A stretch of DNA of 64,000 nucleotides, from positions 3,162,001-3,226,000 of the forward strand of contig JBLDXI010000054.1 of the NCBI GenBank assembly GCA_047495785.1. Direction: 5' to 3'. The translations under genes and the position numbers were made by a program. The DNA is from Lepidodermella squamata (lineage: Eukaryota; Gastrotricha). Numbering within the stretch: the stretch's first letter is position 1; the number at the start of each line of letters is the position of its first letter. Shown here one piece after another: positions 1 to 11,088 of the stretch. The notes under the pieces were generated by a model, which searched no databases, was not told the DNA's origin, and worked only from the letters and a program-made list of their open reading frames with translations.

Positions 1-492
1 GTCGCAGCTGTGATTTGCGTATTTGTCGCCGTTTGGAGCTTCGAAGCTTATGTTTGCTGGTTCCTTTCTGTACTATTTCTAGCAATAGTTTCGAACATAT
101 TTTGGCTAATCGTTTTCGTGATACACCACCTTAACGCTGAGGACCGCCTTATTGTCTGGCGATGGAACATCGGCGTATGTTTGAGTTGAACTTTAGGTCA
201 TTCTAATCATGTTTTTTGCTAGTTCTTCCTGTGGAATATATTCATTGTCCTGCTGTTTCTCAGCTGCGTCATAGTCGTTTTCGCGCTGGGAAACTGGCAC
301 AATCTACTCATTGTGGCTGCCGTAAGTCGATCATTAAGAGTGAGCTCCTTGCATTTGTTGTTTTTCTAGGCCTTCGCCTGCTTTCTGAGTCTGTTGTACA
401 GCATCTCAGCAATCCTAACCGTTCGCGAGGCATGCGATGAATGGTATACAGTTGAAAAGGCCATCTACCTATGCTGCCGGTGCTGTGCTTAG
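1..492 (+). CDS. Four-TM MARVEL-like membrane protein, 3' part (5' end outside window)
   Basis: The open frame runs in from the window edge. Exons are 1-174, 223-321 and 370-492 (TAG), joined by two 48-nt GT-AG introns, both phase 0. The 131 visible residues contain one truncated and three full hydrophobic segments (roughly residues 1-11, 19-45, 60-80 and 90-110), then a Cys-rich tail ending CCRCCA that could be palmitoylated. Short loops, four TM helices and cytosolic ends fit the MARVEL/CMTM-type fold of vesicle and junction proteins. That is a topology argument, not a motif match. AATAAA lies near 648. The gene converges on another four-TM gene on the opposite strand (682-1504). Confidence 0.55.
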
Positions 493-681
493 CGTTGAGA
501 AAGAATGAGAGCCGCGTATCAAACCCGTGAAAAAACGATAAAGATGAAAGTTGAAACTATCTACCTCTAGAACTCTAGATTTCAAGTCATTATAAACATC
601 ACTCAACAACACTTCAGCACACATTGATGCATAATTTACTATGAAAGAATAAAAAAAGCCGCAAGTTTCCGATGAGGCATT

Positions 682-1504
682 TCAACAATAGAGATGAATA
701 TCACCTCGGACTTTCTTTTCTTTACGCTTGCACACAACAACTATTGCCGCAATGTTGATGCCCAGTAATGCCACTGATGTCGCCTGTTAATACTACAAAT
801 AGCAACTTTTTTGTAAATTGCAGTCAGATCTTACCACGGTAGCTGTGACAAATATCAATGCAAGTAAAGACGTGCATTGATTTGAGAGCGTATAATAAAG
901 CACTGCCCCTCCGCAGCCAGAGAAATAGAGAGCGTTAAAGATGAATTCCTTAAATAAAAATTGGCCCTTCATTTGGGACATAAACTAGACCCTGAAATCG
1001 ACTTACCACATAAACGCAACGGCTAAACCGCATCTTACATGAGAGATGCACGAAGGTTATTAACGCAATGATTGCATGCAGTGGAAGGCAGAGACAAAGG
1101 ATTAGACTGTTAAGGCAGCGGCTCGATAGGATAGGTGTTGACAGTAGTGAGACCAGTATCATCTGAACAGCAACTAGAATCTGATGATAGGAAGTCGTTG
1201 ATGATTAGCACTTCATGGAACTAAATCAAATACAAACCAGTTGACTGAATCTAAGGCGACCCAATTTTGTCTTCAGCCGCCTTTGAAATCTTCCTAGAAG
1301 ATTCTCGGCAGAGAGTGCAGCAATCACATCGGCGTCGATGGTGGTACTCGAAGACTCACTGGTACTTCGGCTGTTCGACTGAGTTCGGCTTCTATTGGAG
1401 CCATGTGCGTTTATAGGCGCTGGCTTTAAATATCGGCTGACGTAGTGCTGGGCTGGGAAGAGAGGGCGCTTTTCCTCTGACAATTCGCTGCTAGAAAAGG
1501 ACAT
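682..1504 (-). CDS. Small multi-pass membrane protein, MARVEL-like
   Basis: Four exons read on the minus strand: 1238-1504, 1007-1162, 835-948 and 682-783. All junctions are phase 0, with introns of 75, 58 and 51 nt. The product is 212 aa. Residues 1-89 form a polar, Ser/Arg-rich cytosolic N-terminus. Hydrophobic stretches then follow around residues 90-130, 142-165 and 168-200, the last long enough for two helices, and a short Lys/Arg-rich tail closes the protein. The order (long N-tail, about four TMs, basic tail) resembles MARVEL-domain proteins. I cannot name a family member. A TATA box sits about 40 nt upstream of the ATG, so it has its own promoter although DBR1 ends only 220 nt upstream. 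Confidence 0.55.
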
Positions 1505-1540
1505 GACGAAGGTATACTACAGATCGTGAACAACACGTTT

Positions 1541-1550
1541 TTTATATATA
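1541..1550 (-). promoter_or_regulatory. TATA box of the 682-1504 gene
   Basis: Minus-strand TATATATAAA lies about 40 nt before the ATG at 1504, in a GC-rich setting. This spacing fits a very short 5' UTR without trans-splicing. Confidence 0.5.
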
Positions 1551-1674
1551 GCGGCCACGTGCGCGGAGGACGGAGGTGTCCAGTAAAGATAAGAAGATGC
1601 ACTATGAAGTGCAAAAAAACTGGCGACACGTCAAATCGGGGTTGTAAAACAGACAAGGCGGGTAATATCCGTGT

Positions 1675-1686
1675 TTTTTTATTCAC
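1675..1686 (-). terminator. Poly(A) signal of DBR1
   Basis: Minus-strand GTGAATAAAAAAAC lies about 45 nt after the DBR1 stop codon. Confidence 0.5.
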
Positions 1687-1727
1687 GTTCAAAGTTCAGA
1701 TGCACGCATGATTATTTTGGTTTCTTA

Positions 1728-3128
1728 TTATTCATCATCGAGATCAAGCTCAAGGCTGCTAGGCCTTTGCGGTTTGAGAAGTGATGAAATTGGACGAGGA
1801 ACGGAAGCTTTCGCTGTTGAAGTTGACTCGGAAATATCAGCAGATTTTCTGCGACCGGAATTAGCCTGCTTGGCGTCAGTGCGCAGGGAAATATCAACAC
1901 AGGGATTAGGTATTCTGAGTCTTTCACAGAGCTGCTGAGTTTGAGGATTCAAGTAATACCACAGCGGGTTTTCGAAATCAGCAGCGTCTCTGGCGCGTTT
2001 GTCTTGGAAAGGAGGCGCTGTCTGGAAAAAATTGTCGGGGACGGAGAATTCTCCCTGGAAATCTTCACAGATCTCGCGAACTTGGTCGATAGTTGGGCGA
2101 AAATGCTGAATGGCTCTAGGATGAGTAGGCAACTTTGTTCTACCGAACTTCGAAGAACTCCAAAGTGATGATGTCTGCTTCAAGATGCATAGCCACTCAG
2201 GATCCAGCTGCAATTTCAATTCTGTCGCGCTGTTGTATTTTGCTGGGTCAGGAATATCAATCACCTCCAGATACCGTCGGCCAGGCAGAGTTTTGTCAAG
2301 AGCCAAGAACTTTGTCGTACGTTCATTTCCCAAAAACTCATCTGGCGATGCGGGCCCATGACGAACCTCAGCGGTAAATCTGCAATGCATGTGACCAGCA
2401 AAGTAGTAGCGAGGTCTTAAGAAGTGTAAAAGCTCTTCGCCAGGTGCGGAACCAAGACTTCCGTTACTGATGTCAGGCTGAAAATGAGGCTTCCGCTTCA
2501 ACAGATTGTCAACATCCCCATGCCTCCAGATACCTCGCGGCCAGTCGTGGCTCATGAAAATATCAATTGGTTCGCTGCAGGAATCTAGAAGCTTTAGTCG
2601 GAAAACTTCTACATTTCTTAAATGGTAAATGCTCCGCTTCTCATTGCCATTAAATGGCATGGTCTCGTGGTATCCTTTGCCGTAATCAGAGGCATCGTAA
2701 ATTCCAGAGTACCCAGCTATTCTCAAAAAGCCGTATCTTATTACCCCAGCGTAGCCGAGGAAGTAGATATTCGGGGCGACCCAACCTCCGAAAGGTAGCT
2801 CTTGCAGATAACCGGAAGCCTCGTGATTTCCTCCAACAAAAATTGTCATCACTGGCGCCAATTTTTCACCGGAATAGTATCTTAAACATGTAAATAAATT
2901 TTAGAGTTCGATCTTAAATGAGGTAACTTACTTATAGAAATCGCCTCGCTTTCTGTATTTCAGCGGCACGCTCATGCCGTCCAAATCTTGATTATTTCTG
3001 ACACTCTGGAAATCGCCGCATATGAGAAGTAAATTGATCTCATAACCTTGGCGAGCCTCGATCGCCGCTATGTCGTCATAAATTTGGTCTAAATGGCCGT
3101 GACAACAGCCAACAACCGCAATTTTCAT
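1728..3128 (-). CDS. DBR1: RNA lariat debranching enzyme
   Basis: Two exons, 2932-3128 and 1728-2880, joined by a 51-nt intron. The junction restores the family motif KYYSGEK. The product is 449 aa (human 544). It hydrolyses the 2'-5' branch of excised intron lariats. The metallophosphoesterase core is clear: GCCHGHLD at residues 7-14 (the Cys-x-His variant typical of DBR1, Cys in place of the usual Asp), CGDFQ at 37-41, GGNHEAS at 82-88, then YGGWVAPNIYFLG-like text, SHDWPRG and AGHMH. The C-terminal part is shorter and less conserved, ending in an acidic ELDLDDE tail. The start gives MKIAVVGCCHG directly, as in other DBR1 proteins. It is the window's clearest link to intron metabolism. Confidence 0.96.
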
Positions 3129-3652
3129 GTTTTCTTTTAGTAGTAAAATCGCCAGTAGCGCTTAATAATTTGAAATCTATTTAGTTATGAAAAGGCCTTA
3201 TAATATATATAGTGAATCATACGCATGAATAATCAGCTGATGAAATGTTGTTTTTGAAGAGTTGCCCCAGGAAAACCCTGGGCATCGTATAAATTTTGTA
3301 GCTGTAGTACATATGTTGACAGCGTATATCAAGCAGTTCGGCTCTCACTTATTCGATTGATCAGGTATGAAACCGCAAATGGCGGCGTTTCAGTGTTGCC
3401 GCAGTGAATGAGGAAATGATTAATAAAACTGTCAGTAATAACATCACATGTTGGGTTGTTCAATATTTTTTATTACTAAGTTACGAGAACATACAACATC
3501 GTGATGGCTATGCTAGGGTTGACTGCGAGCAAATCGATAATACGATAATATTGTTGAATACTATAGCCCCTGGCTTATTTATGCACAGCATTTTACTACC
3601 TAAGAAGTGAGAGGTTTCTAATTCTGACGGCAAAGTGATTGCTCTTTCGGAT
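3129..3652. other. Intergenic: DBR1 promoter side / receptor 3' UTR
   Basis: Gene-free spacer between DBR1 and the receptor gene, both on the minus strand. A 68-codon + strand ORF (3404-3610) shows no protein-like features. I see nothing else in it. Confidence 0.5.
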
Positions 3653-6139
3653 TTATTCCGCTGACCTTGAAGTGTTTAGAGATGTCAAATGTTGGTTGAT
3701 AAGATAATCCAAAGTGAATCCAGGAACCATCAGAGGAACTACCACCATGAACCCCAGTGTATTCGCAAGATGAATTCCAGTGAACAAGTAGAACATAATA
3801 GTATCCATTGCCATATAGACGGCGACCCATTCTCTCGCGATGTACCGAGCTTGTAAAATGCGCTCAACTCCCGCTCGTATATCCTCAGCCGCTTTCTCCA
3901 CCTCTTTCCGAATTGCTTTGGTTTTCAATCCAGAGAGCAAGTCTTTGTCGTCAATTTTTTCCGCCTTATTCTCAAGGAGCTTGAGTTTAGGAGTTGACGG
4001 AAGCTGTTGAACAAGTGGCTCCTGAATTAACTGAATTTTTGACGCCTCGCATGACGGTTGCCAAATAACCTCTGTAGTGCTAGTGCGCGGTAGCTTCGGC
4101 TTGATAGGTGGCGTGCAGTCATATCCCTCGCCTACCGATCCAGTGAAACTCAGATGATTAGTTGAACTCCCTTTCCAGCTTCGCTTCGCGTATTTCGAAA
4201 GCCCTTTCTTATGCTCGCAATCGTTGAAAACAGATTCTTTGTGGGGAAATAGGTCCAAATCCATCATACTGACATTGTTGGAGTGGAAAATACTATCAGC
4301 TACATTCGGAGTAAGGCGGCAAAATGGGGAGTGCGTTTTGCCCAACAAGTTGAAGTCATCGCGAATCTGGAATTCAAAGACAGCTGGTTGTTTCCGGATG
4401 AACACGGCTTTTCTCAGGCGAGGAAGTCGCTCGCGATTGCAGCATGCCCGGATCATCGCTTTTCTCCGTTTCCCTGGAGTAAATACGTCTGTGCTTTTAA
4501 TCAGCTCCAGTGGAATCAGTTTGAAAAATGCTAAGCTTTTCAGCAAGGCCTGAGGCGGACACTTTCCTGTCACACGACCGGACTCCTAAAACACGAAATA
4601 AAATTATCCATGCAGTTTTAAAAAATGTCTAACATCACCTTGACTGACACTACCATGATGGAAGAAAAGACAGTTAAAGATGTCGTAAGTATAACGACAG
4701 TGAAGTAGATGCTAATGTAGGCGAGAAATTCTGAGGTTTTAGGCATAGATTCGGCCGTAGTTAGCTGGAAAACGGTGTAAGCGAGTAACACCGTTAGGCC
4801 CAATGTCACTTTTTCACTGCATTCGGTAGGCAAACAAAATGTGAACATGGCCACCGATGACATGATGATGCAAGGGGCTAAAACAGAGAATACTACAACA
4901 AAACTGATTATAATGTTCTCTTAATCAGAATGGTAAACTTGCCATAGTAGAGAAGTCGACGGCGAAAGTGGAAGTAGAAAAATATCTCTGGGAATGGTTC
5001 AGGGCAGCAAGGATAAAATTTGATGTTTTTTACCGCTCGAGTTCCGATCAACTCCCATTCCCCATTTCCCATATGGTTGCTGATATCGATACCTTCCCCT
5101 CGAATGTCGATGTCCAGAACATCTCCCGTGTGTGCCCACGAACCCAGCTTCAACCAGCAAAACTGATAGTCGAATGGGAAGAATGTAATGTCAAGTCTAA
5201 GCAACATAAATTAGCAGGGTTTAAAAAGTTCTTCTGCATGTCACGAATACCTGCAAAAGCTATGATAAAGAACCACTGGTGCCAAAAATACCGTGCCATC
5301 AGCGCTAATTCTGGCCATATTTTCGATCGGTGTCTCTTTTTCTTGCTCTTGACCGACACTAAAAATGGAATGGACTGGGTATTCAACATTCGATAGAAAA
5401 TATAATGTTTTAAACCTGTTGTACAAAACTATGTCTGGCACCCAAACTTTGTGATATGGGACGTGTAGTCGCTCCAAACCGTAAAAGGCATCTAAAAACA
5501 GACATATACACAAATTACTCGCCTTGAACTGTGCTAACAACTTGCAATACCTGGTTGCCAGCTTAATCTGTGGTCGACCCATTCCTTCGAAAAACAGAAT
5601 TTAGCAGATGGATATCAGTGACATGATGGAAAATTGACCTGATCACACCAGAACATCGCAACCATTTTTTGATGCCTCATATCTATATCCGATATCTGGG
5701 CCAGCGTCATTCCTACGCTAACCGTAACTATGGAACCGAAGTCGCCAACAGGTCGAACGGCTTTATTGTAGCGTCGAAATAGATGGTGAAATAATATTTG
5801 TTCTTGAGTCATCTCCGATCTCAAACTCTCGAACGCCTGCGATTGAAAAGGAAATCGAAAAGCGCTCAACGGCATATTGGCCTGATCTGCGCCGGGAAAC
5901 GACATTGAGGGGTGAGGTTGGGTAGCATTTTCTCCTCCAGATTCCCACAACATCCAAAGCAACTGTTGGAGAGCTCCTCGTCCTCGGTCAACGCTCGGCT
6001 GACTTGCGCCACTGCTGCCATCGAAACAGCTTAACAGAACCAAAAATCGCAAAACGCTGAAAACGTTTTTAGTCATGGCTATAGGCTTACTCAAACAGAA
6101 TATATTACGAGAGAGTAAAGAATTGAGCGACCGACTCAT
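3653..6139 (-). CDS. Nicotinic acetylcholine receptor subunit, alpha-type
   Basis: Seven exons: 5639-6076 (or to 6139), 5551-5584, 5416-5491, 5251-5358, 4943-5196, 4639-4892 and 3653-4585, with introns of 50-59 nt. The product is 698 aa from the ATG at 6076, which begins a clean signal peptide; an in-frame ATG at 6139 would add 21 residues. Pentameric ligand-gated cation channel at the plasma membrane. Hallmarks: loop A VWVPDIVLYN, a Cys-loop of exactly 13 residues (C218, C232) holding FFPFD, vicinal Cys YPCC (282-283) that define an alpha subunit, TM1 after RRRLLYY, TM2 starting SEKVTLGLTVLLAY (Glu-Lys ring, cation-selective), TM3, a loop of about 240 residues and TM4 near the C-terminus. 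The intron between exons 5 and 6 is GC-AG. The stop codon lies inside an AATAAA. Confidence 0.92.
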
Positions 6140-7138
6140 CGCTTCTTGAGAATGCGAAAACCGGAAATGTCTTGGCGTAACTAGATTTGCATGCCGGTCA
6201 GAACTCAGGATTGAAGCCTAATTTAATTGGAGATGATGGATGGTATAAGACTGATACACCGACTCTATCACTCAACTATTATCGTCAGGCTAATGACTAA
6301 TGATTATTTTCAACCGATGAAATCAATATGGAGGTAAAACTGGTCGCGAACCGGATGCCCATCAAGTTCAAAAAAAGATCACAAAAAAAGTGCTCATCTC
6401 TAGTAATTCAATGCTACATCCTTTATTTGTAATTAATTAACAAACTATCAATTTTAACATTTCAAACAACAATATTACTAAGAATCATTCTGTTTTATAT
6501 GACCTTGAAGTTGAGTTTGCCGGGAATTTTTTCCAAAAAGCTGATCCAAGTCGTTTTGTTTTTCTGCGGCGCGTATTTTCGGTGCATCCATGTTAAGTTG
6601 TTTTTTTCTGTTTAGCTAGTTTCTATGTTGTTGAACGTTGTATCTTATCCTCTTCTCACTCTATAGGCGAATTGCCCTGTTTTGTTGAGATGCATGATTT
6701 GTCTATTAGCTCATCTTCCCTTATCTTTAGGTTGCGAAACTTGAACAACTTGAAGTATCCTCAAGAAAAGCATCAACGGCAAATTATCGCATTAAATAGT
6801 TAACTAGGGCTAAATGTACTTGAGCATGACCTCTGAAGAACCTGCCCTGCTCTTAACTCTTTCCGCTTACTTAACGATTCCGCCAAAAGAAAAATGGCTC
6901 GAGTTGAGATAGACTGATCCATTGTAAGAAACGACAGGAAGTACTCCCATCCTCTGCCGGTTTTTTCAGCCAATGGCTAATTCTTAAATTTGAGTGATAT
7001 ATTTTTAAATACTGACCAGTTAATAACCAGCTTTACCCGAATAAGTACTTGTTTTATAAATGCTCTGTGATATTTCTTCATAATTTATATTACTTCATTG
7101 TGTGATATAGCGGATGTTATTTAGTCAGATGCTCCGAA
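6140..7138. other. Divergent intergenic region (receptor / F-box gene)
   Basis: About 1 kb of AT-rich sequence between two divergently transcribed genes, presumably holding both promoters. No ORF or repeat stands out. A T-rich stretch ends TTATTTAG at 7124, 14 nt before the F-box start, and could be a trans-splice acceptor. Confidence 0.4.
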
Positions 7139-9007
7139 ATGAAGAATGAGGACTCGGACTTCTGCTACAACTTATTCGACTTGAAATGGGATTCACCAGC
7201 AGCCGAACAGGATGGTGAATCTACGGATGGAGGATCTTTTCGCATTACATTAATGTGCAAGGCCTCATCGAGAAACCACGATGGCAACTTCACACCGAAG
7301 TTGCGCACTGTTTTTTATGAATACCCTGCTTCAACTTCTCCATTTCAAACTGGCATTCATTCCCCTGTAATTGAGTCTCCCGGTGAATTAGATGACGTAT
7401 ATGGTAGGTAGTAATGTGAATAGCTTTTCGTTGATCTCATTGTTTGCCGATTTTCGCAGAGTATGATCGGTACCGGTTTCACTCGAATAGCTCAACAAGG
7501 CCATTTATTGCGGAGGCTCGCTTCGAGTGCGATATGATCGCTTCTTCTATATACATTGAAGGCAACTCCAAGGGCGTTCAGTTGCTTGCTTTAAGTGCCG
7601 GAGACTATGCATGCATGATCACTAACATCGACCCAGATCCTAATTTCTTTGTTGAAACTTGGTCGCTCATGATCGACTCCAACTCACTTCGATCTTTCGA
7701 TCAACTGCCCACAGTTCCATTCCGGTGCTTACAGTTCAAATGCTACGCAATGAGTTATGCCGATCCTGTCTTTACGCTGATCGAGTTGCGAAATGAACAC
7801 TCGAAGGCAGAAAAGCAAGTGGATGAAACCATTCCATCTAATAATGCATCAACACTGGCTAGACTGGATTCGCTCCCTGTGGAAATTCTCATTCAAATTT
7901 TTTACTATATTGAAAATAATCTTCGAATTAAGGTAGTTTTAAACATAATTTGTATAGCTGAGGTGGATGAATCTGTTTATTACAGTCTTTGTTGGCGCTG
8001 TCGGGAACCTGTCACTATTTGCGAGCATGTTTGCGTGATCCTATATTTTACCTAACGGTAGACCTGCGCCCATTTGCTGCTCGACCGTTCAGCGATACTG
8101 TTATTCAATTTTTGTGCGCGCGAATGTTCGATACTCGCCAGCTGAGAATGTCACGCCTACCGAACAACGACGACTTGCACCGTGAAATTCTTTCAAATAT
8201 GCTAGCTGCGCCTCGATTGACCAGCTTTGTTGCAGCCGGGTGTCGTATTGTTGACGACGGGCTACTATCGATTCTTGTTTCAAGTCAGCGCTCAACTCTT
8301 CAAGACTTGGATATTTCATCTTGTCAGGTAATATTGTGAGTAAATATTCAAGATTTCACCCTAAAGTTTATTCTTATTCATAGGCCGTGACAAGACGAGG
8401 GTTCGCATGTATCGCATCGTTGAGTAACTTACGGCGAATTTCGCTGGCTTTTACGAATGTCGAAGAGCCCGAGCTGCAGCAAATCGTAAGCTCGTGTAAG
8501 CAGCTAGAGTGTGTCAACTTATTGTCAGTTCGAGTAAACTCGAAAATCTGCGAGAAGCTGTGTGCTCTGGGCCACCAGATCAAAGCGATTCGAATGCGGT
8601 CTCGGTGGGTTTCCGGTGTCGTGTTAATGCGAGCTCTCGTTCAACCCGGATCTTCGTTCCCCGAGTTGGAGGAACTACACGTCCCAACGACCAGTTCTTG
8701 TGGAGTTGGAAATCAGCCGTTGGATGAACCATTTTTCCGTGATTTAGCACGAGGTGCGCCCAAACTGCGATCGTTAGTTGTTGGTGGCATCTCAAAAGCA
8801 GATGCTGAAACATTTTCGGTGTATTTACCCGCCTTGGAGCTTCTGGCGATATCTTTCTCGCCATCTCTTGACATTGCAACTGTTCGCCGTTTATTAGCCC
8901 AGTGTAAGCAGCTGAAGTACATCGGTCTTTCTGGAGCTGCTGTTATAAATCGGAACGATCTGAACCAACTACGATATGATTTTCCAAATTGCCGAATTGA
9001 GACCTAA
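7139..9007 (+). CDS. F-box / leucine-rich-repeat protein, FBXL4-like, copy 1
   Basis: Exons 7139-7403, 7460-7932, 7986-8327 and 8384-9007; introns 56, 53 and 56 nt; product 567 aa. Substrate adaptor of an SCF (Cullin-1) ubiquitin ligase by family. The first 220 residues resemble the beta-rich N-terminal region of FBXL4. The F-box lies at about 224-265 (LDSLPVEILIQIF, then SLLALSGTCHYLR, joined across intron 2). Degenerate LRRs fill the rest (DLDISSCQ, LRRISLAF, LECVNLLSV, LKYIGLSG). A second gene of the same layout starts 300 bp downstream and keeps SLLALSGTC identically, so this is a tandem duplicate pair. No mitochondrial targeting peptide is evident, unlike vertebrate FBXL4, so a mitophagy role cannot be assumed. 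Confidence 0.8.
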
Positions 9008-9306
9008 TTCTCGAGCTGTTAGGCTTGAAAAGCATAAATAACATTTGTATAATATTTTTCCTTTGTTTCGTTTTATGTGGATTAATAGCTGTTGTAATCG
9101 TCGACATTTTCGAGCAGTATAATTTTAAGGTGCTATAATTGCCTTTTAGGGACATGTATTTTTTTTGAAAAATTGTCCTGTTTGAAACTTTTTCTTCCAA
9201 AAATTGACGCGCGATAAAGAGATTGGTTATCAATTTTATACATTTTTAGAGTTTTTATTTTTGTTTGGGTTTGTAATGATATTTGCTGGCGGCGCAATTG
9301 AGCACC

Positions 9307-11088
9307 ATGGTTGAATCTGACTCAGGAAGTATAGTTCGTCTTCGGTTGCTACTCAAGCAAAAAACGTCATGGCTATCTTCTTCCCTTGTTGCGTCTCTGA
9401 TGGTCGAGTGCCGAGTTCCATCGGACTATCATACAGTACCTTTTGTAAAAACAACAATTGTTGATGTTTACGAGCCGCCAACTCAACCGTGTGATGAATT
9501 CATATCGGATACGAGTAAAAAGTCTGTCGAACATCTGAAATCTGCAAATTGTTTGGCTTTTGTTTTCCTGGAACCGCCTGTTTCTTTTGTTGGAGTTGAA
9601 ATCGAAGCTGCCCGGCCTGATCAAGTTCGCTGTATACAACTCGGCCGTTCGCGTTCTTTCGGCGATATCGGTTTCGAATACTGCGGCCGTGATCGAAAAT
9701 GGAAAACTTTCTCGTCTACTGTTATCAACTCGCCAAGGCAAAATGTCGACTTGGACTCAATCGAGCGAAATACTTGCAACGTGCTACAACTTGGCCTCCG
9801 AATTTTCGCCCCGACTCAGAACATGTTTTTTGTCGAAAAGTTGAAACAACTGAGCCCGTTTATTGACCACATTAAACCGGTTTTTGTCGAGCAGAACCAC
9901 GGCTTGGATCAACTTTCACCTGAAAGTGAGTTGGCGTTTTTTGTAATTTTAAGGTGGACCTTTGATTTATTTTCCTCTAGTTTTATGCCACGTCATCAAG
10001 CACATTCCGAGCGAATTTAAGCTTAAATCGCTGTTAGCCCTGTCTGGAACATGCCGAAGGTTGCGATCTGTGTTATCGCATCAATTTTTCTATCGAAGTC
10101 TCGACCTTCACCTTCTGGATCTGAATTTTGAGCAGCGTTCGTTTCTGACGGACAGAAGCAGTCAGTTGGCGAAGTTGCGATTATCTCACTGCTCATCGCT
10201 TGATGCGCAACATTTTTTGCTGTCAAATCTAAGTCGCTGCACTTGGTCTAGCCTAACTACGCTGTTTGTTAGCGGTTGCAAATTTTTTGACGACAAATTT
10301 CTGGAAGTTTTGGTTAATAATTGTGCGGACTCTTTGACCAGTTTGGATGTCTCTTACTGCCAGTCGATTTCACAACACGGCTTTTGGCACCTGCTACGGC
10401 TGCGAGATTTGACGTCGCTGAGAATAGGAGCTACTCGAATTGACCGCGATACCCTTGTTACAGTGTTGAAGCAAAATAGCTCTACTCTGGAAACGCTGAG
10501 TGCATTTTCTCTTAGCACCTTGTCGCAACTTAGCGATGGCATTGACCAAATCTGCGTTGAACTTGGACCAAAAGTTCGATATCTCGATCTGAGCTGTTCT
10601 GATCGGTTAACCCTTGACGGTGTTCGTGCTATTGCCAGCCGATGCCCCGAGCTTGAGTACATAAATTTGAGGCGTTGCGGTAATCGAAATATCTTTCTAT
10701 CGTGCGATTTGGCGTCTAGCGGTCAGATTCTGTCTAGCTGCTGTCAGAAGCTGAAAATTCTCGGACTGCCGATTTTCGTTTCCGTTCAAGATATTCGTGC
10801 CCTGGCTCAAATCGGAGAGTCTTTACGCGAAGTTTACATTCACGAGGTTGCTGATGCCTCAAGTTACGAAGTGGTTAGTTTTAGTTTTCATTGTTTGAGT
10901 ATTTTTGTAAGACGTTTGCTATTTTATTTGTACAGCGCGATGCGTTGTGGCATTTGGTCAAAGCTGCGCCGAAATTGAACCTCATTACGATTCGGCGACA
11001 TTCGGCAGTCGACGACGCCATCGACGAGGAGTTCTGTGCCCGGCTATCTCATCAATCCTCAGTAACAGTGACACCTTTGCAATGGTGA
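9307..11088 (+). CDS. F-box / leucine-rich-repeat protein, FBXL4-like, copy 2
   Basis: Exons 9307-9925, 9981-10873 and 10936-11088; introns 55 and 62 nt; product 554 aa. The start is the ATG at 9307, in the good context ACCATGG. The N-terminal 200 residues are a beta-rich region like copy 1. The F-box is at about 203-247 (LSPEILCHVI, then SLLALSGTCRRLR). LRRs follow: LRLSHCSSL, LTTLFVSGCKFF, LTSLDVSYCQSI, YLDLSCSDRLT and YINLRRCGN, more canonical than in copy 1. Intron positions differ between the copies. The copies have diverged strongly outside the F-box and LRR core, so the substrates probably differ. Intron 1 holds a TTAAGGTGGA word. Confidence 0.8.

Noticed and set aside
6077-6139. Upstream ATG of the nicotinic receptor subunit
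   Set aside because: The ATG at 6076 begins directly at a clean signal peptide; the extra 21 residues are not needed. Kept only as an alternative.
9283-9306. Upstream extension of F-box copy 2
   Set aside because: The frame there has no ATG; ATG at 9307 has good context.
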